Counted from the stretch's first letter, positions 14,665-22,507 are shown. The stretch: DNA of 23,826 nucleotides from Tannerellaceae bacterium (GCA_031267205.1 JAIRZN010000078.1:1-23826); one strand, 5' to 3'. Numbers and translations are program-made. Notes: generated from the letters alone by a model not told the origin.

Positions 14665-16860
14665 TCATTCTTGCGTCAGTTCTATTATGCGACTTTGGGT
14701 CTGATTTGTAGTTAATACATTCAGGCCCATTTTCATTAGGTAATCGCCGGTAAATCTTTTCCCGTTACCGCCTATGCGCGAACGGCTTCCTTCCGTCAGG
14801 TTTATTTCTTCTATCTTATATGTTTTGGAGGCGTCCAATCCCTGAAGCTTGACCGGTAGAAGTTTCTCGTTGTAGCGGGGGTTGATGTCGTAGACATATA
14901 GCAGGGCTTTTTCCTTGCTGCCGCTTACGTGCATGGCTACCGTGTGATTTGTTTCGTAGGGGGAGACTAAGCGGTAGAAATCGCCGTTGAGGATGACGTC
15001 CTTCAGACGGTTGTAGTTCGCCACCGCAAGCTTGCAATAGCTCAGTTCCTTTTCATTCATATCCTTCAGACTTATGTCGAAGCCGAGCTTGCACATCATG
15101 GCAACGTCGGTGCGGAACTTTATGCTCGTGTTCTTGTTCCAGCTTGTTACGTGCGCGGCCATGGATTTCGTCGGAAAGAACTGCGAGAAGCCCCACTGGA
15201 TGTACAGGCGTTCTACGGGGTCGGTATTATCGCTGCACCAGAACTCGGTGAAATACTTCAAGGCTTCGTAATCGCAGCGCGCGCCTCCGCCGGAGCATAG
15301 CATCATCGGAAGATCGGGATAGCGCTCCCTGACTCGCTCGAATACGTTGTACACTCCGCGTACATGGTCGATGTAGAGCTGGTTTTGCTTCTCCTTCAGG
15401 TAGGGCGAATATATGTTGGTGATCGGGCTGTTGCAATCCCATTTGAAGTAGGCCAGGTCGGGGTTTTCCTTCATAAGATTATCCACGACGCCGAATACGT
15501 AGTTCTGAACCTTGGGGTTGGCGAGGTCTAATACCAACTGGTTCCTGAAGTAATATGTCTCGCGATTGGGCTGGCGGATCACCCAGTCGGGGTGTTGCTC
15601 GAAAAGTTCGCTCTTGGGGTTTACCATTTCGGGCTCAATCCATATGCCGAACTTAACGCCGGCTTCCTTGGCGGCCTGTACCAAATGCGGGACGCCGCCG
15701 GGGAGCTTGTTGCGCGTCGCGTCCCAGTCTCCGAGGCCGGCGCGGTCGTTGGCGCGGGGATATTTGTTGGCGAACCATCCGTCGTCGAGCAGGAACATAT
15801 CTACCCCAAGCGTCTTCGCCTCTTTCATCAGCCCTTCCAATTTTGCCTCGTCGAAGTTGAAGCCGGTCGCTTCCCAGTTGTTCAACAGCGTGAGACGGTC
15901 GCCTTTGCCGTCTTTCAACCGGTATTCGCGAGCCCAGGCGTGTATGTCGCGGCTGGCTTTTCCTTTTCCGCAATAGCTTAGGGTAAAGATAAATTCGGGA
16001 GTTCTAAATACTTCGCCCGCCTTCAGTTCGTAAGCCGAGGCGTAGGGGTTTATGCCGGAGAGGACGCGCAGGTCGCCGTTATTGTCTATCTCAAAAGTAA
16101 ACTGGAAGTTGCCCGTCCATCCGATCGTTCCCATCAGAACTTCGCCCTCGTCTTCCTCCGGTATGCCGTCAAGTCCGAGTTCGAAGAAGGGATGGGCGTG
16201 CATGGCGGCGCGTGAGCCGAGTTTTGTCTCTATTATCTTCTTGCCGAACTGTAATTCCTGGGAACTCATCTTAACTTCGTTCGCCCAGTCGCCGCTAAAT
16301 TCGGTGAGGAAGTAGGAGGCGCTCTCGAAGTAAAGCATGTTCGAGGCGTAACGCCATATGGTGACGGGCTTCTTCTCGCGGTGCAATATCTCGCTCCACG
16401 TCTTGATGATGTTCTCTTTGCCGTAGGCGACGTAATGAAGAGCGACTTCGATGGGGTAAACGCTATCCTTCAGGCGTAGGACTGTCTCGGTCACGTTCCC
16501 GTCTATCTTTTTCGTCTCCGAGGATACGAAGGCGAGGACGGTTGTCATATTTCCGTCGTTATGAGTGATCGCCACGGCGGGCTCAAAGTAATCCTGCGCT
16601 CCGGAGCCGGGGTATACCTCCCAGCTTTTTGCATTGCCGCCCGCGCCGGAGCCTTGAACGTTATAATAAGGCAAGTGGGCCAGGTCGGCTTCATTCGCAA
16701 GGCGTTTGCCGAAGTAGGCCTGTTGCAGGCGTCCGTCGGGCGCTATTGTCAGGATCAGGTCCGTCTCATCGGTAGAGATACGGACGGGCGTCCGTTCGGC
16801 CGCGTCCGCCGCAACCAGTGTGAGGAATGCCATAAGGCTTGCAATAAGTTTTCGTTTCAT
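14665..16860 (-). CDS. Secreted alpha-galactosidase, GH36 family
   Basis: This 731-residue enzyme hydrolyses terminal alpha-galactosides (possibly alpha-N-acetylgalactosaminides) from oligosaccharides. A signal peptide (MKRKLIASLMAFLTLVAADA, 1-20) with an AxA-type cleavage site indicates periplasmic or outer location. It has an N-terminal beta-sandwich, the catalytic barrel (about 325-640) and a C-terminal beta domain. The nucleophile is D475 in YFKWDCN and the likely acid/base is D544 in WCSDNTDPVERL. LLDDGWF (358-363) and WIEPEMVNP (407-415) are GH36 motifs. It lies 28 bp behind the IMP dehydrogenase on the same strand with no promoter seen between, so it may be co-transcribed. No SusC/SusD pair is in the window. 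Exact substrate specificity cannot be read from the sequence. Confidence 0.94.
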   Translation of the reverse strand: MKRKLIASLMAFLTLVAADAAERTPVRISTDETDLILTIAPDGRLQQAYFGKRLANEADLAHLPYYNVQGSGAGGNAKSWEVYPGSGAQDYFEPAVAITHNDGNMTTVLAFVSSETKKIDGNVTETVLRLKDSVYPIEVALHYVAYGKENIIKTWSEILHREKKPVTIWRYASNMLYFESASYFLTEFSGDWANEVKMSSQELQFGKKIIETKLGSRAAMHAHPFFELGLDGIPEEDEGEVLMGTIGWTGNFQFTFEIDNNGDLRVLSGINPYASAYELKAGEVFRTPEFIFTLSYCGKGKASRDIHAWAREYRLKDGKGDRLTLLNNWEATGFNFDEAKLEGLMKEAKTLGVDMFLLDDGWFANKYPRANDRAGLGDWDATRNKLPGGVPHLVQAAKEAGVKFGIWIEPEMVNPKSELFEQHPDWVIRQPNRETYYFRNQLVLDLANPKVQNYVFGVVDNLMKENPDLAYFKWDCNSPITNIYSPYLKEKQNQLYIDHVRGVYNVFERVRERYPDLPMMLCSGGGARCDYEALKYFTEFWCSDNTDPVERLYIQWGFSQFFPTKSMAAHVTSWNKNTSIKFRTDVAMMCKLGFDISLKDMNEKELSYCKLAVANYNRLKDVILNGDFYRLVSPYETNHTVAMHVSGSKEKALLYVYDINPRYNEKLLPVKLQGLDASKTYKIEEINLTEGSRSRIGGNGKRFTGDYLMKMGLNVLTTNQTQSRIIELTQE

Positions 16861-16888
16861 GATGTATATATATAATGTACGCGCGCGA

Positions 16889-18382
16889 CTATGTTTGTTC
16901 CTTTAGCATGACATCGTGCGCTCCGCCTTCCACGATGCCTGTCGATGAGACGAGCGTTATCTTCGCCAGCCGCTGAAGCTCGTCGATGGTGATTGCGCCG
17001 CAACTGCACATTGTCGCCTTTATCTTGCCCAGCGTGATGCTAAGGTTATCCTTCATTTTGCCGGCGTAAGGGACGTAGCTGTCCACTCCCTCCTCAAATT
17101 TGAGCGCCTCGGAGCCGCCCATGTCGTAACGCTGCCAATTTTGCGCGCGGTTGGAGCCTTCGCCCCAATATTCCTTCACGTAATTGTTGCCTATGCGCAA
17201 TCTTTTGGTTGGCGATTCGTCGAAGCGTGCGAAGTAGCGTCCCATCATCAGGAAGTTGGCGCCCATGGCCAGAGCGAGCACCATGTGATAGTCGTGCACC
17301 AGACCGCCGTCGCTGCATATGGGGATGTAAATACCCGTCCTTTCCAAGTATTCGTCGCGCGCGCGGGCAACGTCGATAAGCGCCGTCGCCTGTCCGCGCC
17401 CGATTCCTTTCTGTTCGCGCGTAATACATATCGAGCCGCCTCCGATGCCGACTTTCACGAAATCCGCCCCCGCGTCGGCCAGGTATTCAAAGCCATCCCT
17501 GTCCACCACGTTGCCTGCTCCGACGCGCACGCCCTCGCCGTACTGCTCCCTTATCCACAGAAGCGTCTCGCGCTGCCATTCCGAGTATCCGTCGGACGAG
17601 TCGATGCATAGCACGTCAGCGCCTGCCTCGATGAGGGCGGGGACGCGATCTTTATAATCGCGCGTGTTAATGCCCGCTCCCGTCAGCAGCGTTTTATCGT
17701 CGCCCGATAATTCGTAGGGATTCTCGCGGTGATTGTCGTAATCCTTGCGGAAAACGAAGTACAGAAGGTTGCGTTCGCCGTCAATTATCGGCAGCGTATT
17801 GAGTTTGTGCTCCCATATTACCTGATTGGCTTCGGTAAGGGTGACGCCCGCCTTGCCTGTGTGCAGCTTGTCGAACGGTGTCATGAAGTACTTAACTTTC
17901 ATGCTGAGGTCGTCCTTCTCTACCCTGAAATCACGACTGGTGACTAACCCCAGCAGTTTGCCGTTGGGCGAGCCGTCGTCGGTAACGCCTATCGTGGAAT
18001 GGCCCGTTTTACGTATCAGTTCCAGCACATCGGCCAAGCGATGTTCCGGCGTGAGGTTGGAATCGCTGACGACGAATCCCGACTTGAATTTCTTCACCTT
18101 GCGCACCATCTCGGCCTGCGATTCTATGGGTTGCGAGCCGAATATAAAGGATATACCCCCGTTGCGCGCGAGTTCGATAGCAAGTTCGGGCCCCGATACC
18201 GATTGCATTATGGCCGACACAAATGGTATGTTCAGCCTGAAGGCCGGCATTTCGCCGGCCTTGTGTTTCACAAGCGGCGTGCGCAGCGAGACGTTTGAGG
18301 GGACGCATAGTTTGGTGGTCAGACCCGGAATCAGGAGATACTCCCCGAATGTTCGTGAAACATCATTTAAGTAAATCGCCAT
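16889..18382 (-). CDS. IMP dehydrogenase family protein (Bacteroidota/Clostridia-type variant)
   Basis: This 497-residue protein should oxidise IMP to XMP in guanine nucleotide synthesis. A CBS-pair insert lies at about 100-215 (GHSTIGVTDDG, MTPFDKLHTG), and the barrel carries D261 (CIDSSDG) and the catalytic loop GIGGGSICITREQKG with C319 and T321. ICSDGG (355-360) is the phosphate-binding loop. It differs from canonical GuaB at the N-terminus (FGEYLLIPG in place of YDDVLLIP), in the loop (REQKGIGRGQ), and in a distinctive EYWGEGSNRAQNWQRYD segment. I recognise this as a separate branch present alongside GuaB in many Bacteroidota, so it may not be the main IMP dehydrogenase. It is the first gene of a pair with the alpha-galactosidase. 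Confidence 0.87.
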   Translation of the reverse strand: MAIYLNDVSRTFGEYLLIPGLTTKLCVPSNVSLRTPLVKHKAGEMPAFRLNIPFVSAIMQSVSGPELAIELARNGGISFIFGSQPIESQAEMVRKVKKFKSGFVVSDSNLTPEHRLADVLELIRKTGHSTIGVTDDGSPNGKLLGLVTSRDFRVEKDDLSMKVKYFMTPFDKLHTGKAGVTLTEANQVIWEHKLNTLPIIDGERNLLYFVFRKDYDNHRENPYELSGDDKTLLTGAGINTRDYKDRVPALIEAGADVLCIDSSDGYSEWQRETLLWIREQYGEGVRVGAGNVVDRDGFEYLADAGADFVKVGIGGGSICITREQKGIGRGQATALIDVARARDEYLERTGIYIPICSDGGLVHDYHMVLALAMGANFLMMGRYFARFDESPTKRLRIGNNYVKEYWGEGSNRAQNWQRYDMGGSEALKFEEGVDSYVPYAGKMKDNLSITLGKIKATMCSCGAITIDELQRLAKITLVSSTGIVEGGAHDVMLKEQT

Positions 18383-18426
18383 AGTTGATTCTTACATTTA
18401 TATGGTAGTTAATAATAATTACCGTG

Positions 18427-18434
18427 CAAATGTA
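18427..18434 (-). promoter_or_regulatory. Candidate -7 element for the IMP dehydrogenase gene
   Basis: TACATTTG reads on the minus strand at 18434-18427, matching TAnnTTTG. Transcription from about 18420 gives a 38-nt leader. No good -33 box is visible. Confidence 0.45.
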
Positions 18435-18793
18435 CATGATAAAGCCGGAATATCACACGGATAGATAAAAATGTGTGAGGTTTCTTCTCCCTTCGGAAAA
18501 GCGTAAAGCCCATTATTCATCAGACGCTTGCTTCTATCGGCATGAAGGCGCGCGGGCCTGACGCGCATAAAGGCGCCGTCTTTTGTACGGCATATGACGA
18601 AAAGCGATCTTAAAAAGCGGGGAGCTGAATGCATATGATTTTTCAAAGCCGCAACAAATCGCACAGGTTTTTCGTGCATGAAAAATCCCCCTCCCCAAAA
18701 GTTTGCTTGAGCTTATGCTTAAACAACGGTTACAAAGAAATTTCTATTTCGATATTTTTCCTGAAAATAGATTTAGGTATAAATTCCTTGATG
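18435..18793. other. Gene-poor region between the IMP dehydrogenase promoter and array A3
   Basis: About 360 bp without a convincing gene. An 86-codon frame with an ATG is open on the minus strand (18419-18679, MHEKPVRFVAALKNHMHSAP), but it ends over the IMP dehydrogenase promoter and I cannot assign it. The DNA around 18548-18577 is GC-rich with short self-complementary arms (GCGCG and CGCGC), unlike the AT-rich flanks. It could be a dispersed repeat or a decayed gene. Confidence 0.4.
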
Positions 18794-19060
18794 TTTTTGC
18801 TTTTTAGCAAAAGCTCCAAAAAGTTCTGTTTATGTTTTTGCTTTTTAGCAAAAGCTTCAAAAAGTTCTGTTGATGTTTTTGCTTTTTAGCAAAAGCTCCA
18901 AAAGGTTCCGTTGGCATTTTTGCTTTTTAGCAAAAGCTCCAAAAGGTTCCGTTGGCGTTTTTGCTTTTTAGCAAAAGCTTCAAAAAGTTCCGTTGGCGTT
19001 TTTGCTTTTTAGCAAAAGCTCCAAAAGGTTCTGTTGATGTTTTTGCTTTTTAGCAAAAGC
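18794..19060. repeat. Tandem array A3 of seven identical hairpins, 41-bp period
   Basis: Seven copies start at 18794, 18835, 18876, 18917, 18958, 18999 and 19040, spaced exactly 41 bp apart. Each contains the same 21-nt element, a hairpin TTTTGCT-TTTT-AGCAAAA with an extra T-G pair, and in six copies a G-C pair, at its base. The roughly 20-nt linkers vary: TCC or TTC after the hairpin, AAAAAGTTC or AAAAGGTTC, and TGTTGATG or CGTTGGCG at the end. The hairpin element is invariant while the linkers drift. The period is not a multiple of three, so the array is non-coding. It is not a CRISPR array because the linkers are near-copies of each other. Confidence 0.95.
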
Positions 19061-19303
19061 ATGCAGAAAGAATGTTAAATTGCTTTTTGTTGGAATAAGA
19101 CGTCCCAAAAGACGCCTTTGGAGGTCGTTCTTGGAATATCGTCACCGAAGGGAAAGACGGCCGCGTCGCGTTGAGCAGCATCTTTCATTCAAGAGTAAAG
19201 AGGCCAGCCATGCGAAGCGATATGTAGCTCCAAGATTTTCGGGGTATGAGATTCGGATTTCTTGGAAGAACGGGCAACGATGCGCCCTGCTTCTGCGGCA
19301 TAA
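19061..19303. other. Unassigned region between array A3 and the terminator
   Basis: About 240 bp of higher GC content with open frames on both strands and no recognisable protein. A + strand frame (19080-19382) runs straight through the terminator hairpin, so it is not a gene as it stands. Another + frame reads DAFGGRSWNIVTEGKDGRVA before a stop at about 19228. The region may be a decayed gene or a non-coding RNA ending at the hairpin at 19304-19340. Confidence 0.35.
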
Positions 19304-19340
19304 AAAAACCCCGACATCATTTACGAATGTCGGGGTTTTT
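19304..19340. terminator. Bidirectional intrinsic terminator
   Basis: Perfect 14-bp arms, AAAAACCCCGACAT (19304-19317) and ATGTCGGGGTTTTT (19327-19340), enclose a 9-nt loop. A and T runs on the two sides make it active in both directions. It lies 96 bp beyond the stop of the minus-strand oxidoreductase gene and probably ends that transcript. Confidence 0.9.
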
Positions 19341-19435
19341 GTGGGTCTCCACCGTTATTTTATACTGTTCAAAACTTCTTGACCTTTAGCGACGGGGTGA
19401 TTACCTCAATTAAAGTTAGCTTTTTCGTCTGCATT

Positions 19436-20809
19436 TCACATCACCGGAGCGTCCGGCGCTTTACCCGGGACGGGAGCCAAGCCTTCCTTGTAGTCGGGAA
19501 GCGGACCTATCGCGTAGGTTTCCGGGCCGTAGCGTAGCGGCGAAGCCATTATCTCGTCCCAAGTAATTGGCTTCCCGGTATAAGCCGCCTCACGTCCCAG
19601 TATGGCGACCTGGGTAGAGTAAGCCAAGTCTTCCGCCTGATTGATTTTTTTGTCCAAGCGTATGGACTCTACCAGATGGATATGCTCCTGGTTGTATGGG
19701 TTTTTGACAGGTTTACTTTCGTAGTCGTATTTCCAGAGCTCGTTACCGTTGTAGTCCACAATTTTTATGTCGTTATGGTCATTGAGCAGGGCGACGCCTT
19801 TGGCTCCATATACCTGTTCGGATACATTCCCGTCGCAGCCGTCTATCTGCCGCGCCGTAGCCAGCATACGCTTGTTGTTATCATAGTAGTAGTCCACGCT
19901 GAAGAAGTCGTAAATATCCCCCGTCAAGCGTTGCGCGCGTCCGCCGAAACCTACGGCTTTTGCGGGACGTTGTTCCATGAACCATGTAACGATGTCAATA
20001 TTATGTATAGCCTGGTCAAGCAGGTGGTCTCCGCTAAGCCATTTTATATTGAACCAGTTGCGGATGCAGTATTCCATATCGCTCCACTCCGGGCGTTTGC
20101 GTTTGTTCCACCATGCGCCCTGATCCCAATGAGCGGTAGCTGAGATGACATCGCCTATCAATCCGTTCTTGACCTGCACGAATGCTTCCCAGTAATCGCG
20201 GCGGTGGCGTCGCTGGTTGCCGGTTACTACGGTCAAGCCTTTGCTTGTGGCTACTTTGGCGGCGGCTATCACCGTGCGTATGCCCGTAGGGTCGACGGCG
20301 CAAGGTTTTTCCATGAAAATATGCTTCCCCGCGTCCACGGCAGCCTTGAAATGTTCAGGCCTGAAATGCGTAGGCGTACAGAGTAGCACGAGGTCTATGT
20401 CGCTACGTTCCAAGACCCTTTGGTAGGCGTCGAACCCGTAGTAACAATCAGCGTCGGCCACTTCGTTGCTGAACTTCTCCTTCAAGACACCCCTGCACGT
20501 ATTTAGCCTGTCGGGAAACAGATCGGCCAAAACGATGATAGATACGCCCGGGCCAGCCGACAGAAACTGAGTAGCAGCCCCCGTACCGCGGTCGCCACAG
20601 CCCACCAGCGCAGCTTTTAGCGGCTTACCGTCGGGCGCTATGTCCACAAAAGAATACATACCCAATTCATCGGGCGAGTAGCTCCGTACCGCCTTATCGG
20701 CGCCCGCCTGTCCGCTACATGAATTGAGAGCCAAAGGCGCTACGCCTAATGGGATACCGGCGCCTATTAACGCCGTGTTAGTCAAAAAATCTCGTCTCTT
20801 CATACTCAT
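19436..20809 (-). CDS. Gfo/Idh/MocA family oxidoreductase with twin-arginine-like signal
   Basis: This 457-residue NAD(P)-dependent sugar oxidoreductase is probably exported. The N-terminus MSMKRRDFLTNTALIGAG has a twin-arginine-like motif (KRRDFLT) followed by a hydrophobic stretch and a possible lipobox (LNSC, C31). The Rossmann motif is LVGCGDRGTG (68-77) and the family EKP motif is E167-K168-P169, with NQRRHRRDY following. The family includes GH109 alpha-N-acetylgalactosaminidases, which use NAD and share this layout, so a glycosidase role is possible. The sequence alone does not decide. Starts at 20809 and 20803 are both plausible; a longer frame to 20836 begins with TTG over the promoter. 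A terminator isolates it from gapA upstream. Confidence 0.88.
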   Translation of the reverse strand: MSMKRRDFLTNTALIGAGIPLGVAPLALNSCSGQAGADKAVRSYSPDELGMYSFVDIAPDGKPLKAALVGCGDRGTGAATQFLSAGPGVSIIVLADLFPDRLNTCRGVLKEKFSNEVADADCYYGFDAYQRVLERSDIDLVLLCTPTHFRPEHFKAAVDAGKHIFMEKPCAVDPTGIRTVIAAAKVATSKGLTVVTGNQRRHRRDYWEAFVQVKNGLIGDVISATAHWDQGAWWNKRKRPEWSDMEYCIRNWFNIKWLSGDHLLDQAIHNIDIVTWFMEQRPAKAVGFGGRAQRLTGDIYDFFSVDYYYDNNKRMLATARQIDGCDGNVSEQVYGAKGVALLNDHNDIKIVDYNGNELWKYDYESKPVKNPYNQEHIHLVESIRLDKKINQAEDLAYSTQVAILGREAAYTGKPITWDEIMASPLRYGPETYAIGPLPDYKEGLAPVPGKAPDAPVM

Positions 20810-20823
20810 TAAATTTAGTGGCC

Positions 20824-20831
20824 CAAATATA
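20824..20831 (-). promoter_or_regulatory. Candidate -7 element for the oxidoreductase gene
   Basis: TATATTTG reads on the minus strand at 20831-20824. Transcription would start near 20817, about 8 nt before the ATG at 20809, so the leader would be very short. No clear -33 box is seen, since the gapA terminator occupies that position. Confidence 0.45.
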
Positions 20832-20834
20832 AAC

Positions 20835-20870
20835 AAAAAGTGACTTCCCTGCTTTAAGGGAAGCCACTTT
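20835..20870 (-). terminator. gapA intrinsic terminator
   Basis: The arms AAAGTGACTTCCCT (20837-20850) and AGGGAAGCCACTTT (20857-20870) pair over 14 bp around a 6-nt loop. The single A-C mismatch on the plus strand becomes a G-U pair in minus-strand RNA. A T run follows on the minus strand. It lies 25 bp after the gapA stop. Confidence 0.9.
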
Positions 20871-20894
20871 ATCTTGTATTTGCCGTTTATAAAT

Positions 20895-21899
20895 TTATCC
20901 GTTTACCTTCTTCATATGGGCGATAAGCTCCAACACTTTGTTTGAATAGCCCCATTCGTTGTCGTACCATGCTACAATCTTAACGAACTTGTCGGTGAGG
21001 GCGATGCCCGCCTTAGCGTCGAAGATGGAGGTACGTGAGTCTCCAATGAAGTCGGAAGAAACAACTTCGTCTTCGGTGTAACCGAGGATACCTTTTAATT
21101 CATTTTCGGAAGCGGCTTTCATCGCTGCCTTGATGTCATCGTAAGAAGCAGGCTTAACTAAGTTCACCGTCAGGTCGACAACCGATACGTCCAACGTAGG
21201 AATACGCATTGACATGCCTGTAAGTTTGCCGTTCAGTTGTGGTATGACCTTGCCTACGGCCTTTGCTGCGCCGGTAGAGGAAGGAATGATATTGCCCGAT
21301 GCTGCGCGTCCGCCTCTCCAGTCTTTAGCCGAAGGGCCGTCGACAGTTTTCTGGGTAGCTGTGGTCGCGTGGACGGTAGTCATCAAACCGTCTGCGATAC
21401 CGAACTTGTCGTTCAATACTTTGGCAACCGGCGCCAGACAGTTGGTCGTACAGGAAGCATTCGAGACGAACTGCGTTCCCTTAGCGTATGCATCCAGGTT
21501 TACGCCGCATACAAACATAGGCGTATCGTCCTTTGAGGGAGCCGACATGACTACGTATTTAGCGCCTGCGTCGATATGGCCCTGCGCCTTGTCTTTAGAA
21601 AGGAACAAGCCTGTTGATTCGACAACATACTCAGCTCCTACGGCATCCCATTTCAAATCGGCCGGGTTCTTTTCGGCCGTAACACGTATTGCGTTGCCGT
21701 TTACTACCAACTGGCCGTCTTTTACCTCAACAGTTCCATCAAAACGGCCGTGCACCGTGTCATACTTCAGCATATACGCCATGTATTCGACACTAATCAA
21801 GTCATTGATGCCAACCACCAGAATATCGCTCCTCTTTTGTGCAGCGCGGAAAACCAAACGTCCGATACGGCCGAAGCCGTTAATACCTACTTTAATCAT
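20895..21899 (-). CDS. gapA: Glyceraldehyde-3-phosphate dehydrogenase, type I
   Basis: This 334-residue glycolytic enzyme oxidises glyceraldehyde 3-phosphate with NAD and phosphate to 1,3-bisphosphoglycerate in the cytoplasm. The N-terminal MIKVGINGFGRIGRLVFR is the NAD-binding motif, and D33 in GINDL favours NAD over NADP. The catalytic C150 lies in SNASCTTNCLAP and H177 in VHATTATQ. WYDNEWGYSNKV closes the active site near the C-terminus. It lies 37 bp behind tRNA-Val on the same strand with no -7 element between, so the two may share a transcript. A strong terminator follows. Confidence 0.97.
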   Translation of the reverse strand: MIKVGINGFGRIGRLVFRAAQKRSDILVVGINDLISVEYMAYMLKYDTVHGRFDGTVEVKDGQLVVNGNAIRVTAEKNPADLKWDAVGAEYVVESTGLFLSKDKAQGHIDAGAKYVVMSAPSKDDTPMFVCGVNLDAYAKGTQFVSNASCTTNCLAPVAKVLNDKFGIADGLMTTVHATTATQKTVDGPSAKDWRGGRAASGNIIPSSTGAAKAVGKVIPQLNGKLTGMSMRIPTLDVSVVDLTVNLVKPASYDDIKAAMKAASENELKGILGYTEDEVVSSDFIGDSRTSIFDAKAGIALTDKFVKIVAWYDNEWGYSNKVLELIAHMKKVNG

Positions 21900-21936
21900 T
21901 GTAATGTAATTTTTATTGGGTTTATAAAAATGTCAG

Positions 21937-22011
21937 TGAACTGTGCCGGGCTCGAACCGGCGACCTCTGCCCTGTCAAGGCAGCGCTCTGAACCAACTGA
22001 GCTAACAGTTC
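21937..22011 (-). tRNA. tRNA-Val (GAC)
   Basis: The cloverleaf folds fully on the minus strand: acceptor GAACTGT with ACAGTTC, D-arm GCTC...GAGC, anticodon stem CTGCC with GGCAG and loop TTGACAG (anticodon GAC, valine), and T-arm GCCGG-TTCGAGC-CCGGC. The discriminator base is A. CCA is not encoded (CTG follows). The gene spans 75 nt. Both D-loop and T-loop bases are canonical, so it should be functional. It is followed by gapA. Confidence 0.95.
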
Positions 22012-22023
22012 CCCTCGAGAGCG

Positions 22024-22031
22024 CAAAGATA
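22024..22031 (-). promoter_or_regulatory. Candidate -7 element for tRNA-Val and gapA
   Basis: TATCTTTG reads on the minus strand at 22031-22024, matching TAnnTTTG. A start near 22017 would be 6 nt before the mature tRNA 5' end. No clear -33 box is seen. Confidence 0.45.
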
Positions 22032-22150
22032 AAAAATAAATTAGAGTTTATGTATATACGAAACCCCATTCGGGAGTATAAAAAATGCGCCTGTGCCGTC
22101 ATACGCCGTGGAGGGCTTGTTTTTTGTAGCATCTTTCGATTTTTGCCCTT

Positions 22151-22507
22151 TGGAGCTTTCCTACATGTAGATTTTGTCCAATGAGTACTGCCTGGAGCTT
22201 TCCTACATGTATTTTTTAACCAATGACTACTGCTTGGAGCTTTCCTACATGTATTTTTTAACCAATGACTACTGCTTGGAGCTTTCCTACAATGTATATT
22301 TTAACCAATGAGTACTGCTTGGAGCTTTCCTACATGTATTTTTTAACCAATGAGTACTGCTTGGAGCTTTCCTACATGTATATTTTAACCAATGAGTACT
22401 GCTTGGAGCTTTCCTACATGTATATTTTAACCAATGAGTACTGCTTGGAGCTTTACTACAATGTAGATTTTAACCAATGAGTACTGCTTGGAGCTTTCCT
22501 ACATGTA
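22151..22507. repeat. Tandem array A4 (9 units, 42/43 bp)
   Basis: Nine units begin TGGAGCTTT at 22151, 22193, 22235, 22277, 22320, 22362, 22404, 22446 and 22489; the last is cut short. Seven spacings read 42, 42, 42, 43, 42, 42 and 42, then 43. The two 43-bp units gained an A, turning CTACATGTA into CTACAATGTA. Each unit holds the palindrome TACATGTA (lost in the two 43-bp units) and an interrupted palindrome CCAA-NN-AGTACT-NN-TTGG. The array lies between divergent tRNA-Val and the fimbrillin-SUMF1 gene. A + frame is open through part of it only because 42 is a multiple of three. The 22012-22150 stretch holds nothing but the tRNA promoter. Confidence 0.94.

Noticed and set aside
18419..18679. 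An 86-codon minus-strand frame upstream of the IMP dehydrogenase
   Set aside because: It ends over the likely promoter and matches no family I know. It may belong to a dispersed repeat, so I left it unassigned.
18794..19060. CRISPR array (21-nt repeats with 20-nt spacers)
   Set aside because: The linkers are near-copies of each other rather than unique spacers, the repeat is shorter than usual for CRISPR, and no cas genes are near.
19080..19382. A 100-codon + frame after array A3, with GRTGNDAPCFCGIKK in another frame recalling a SEC-C metal motif
   Set aside because: The frame runs through a perfect terminator hairpin, and the SEC-C likeness is partial and interrupted upstream by a stop.
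22265..22480. A 71-codon + frame through array A4
   Set aside because: It is open because the 42-bp period is a multiple of three, and the 43-bp units shift the frame.
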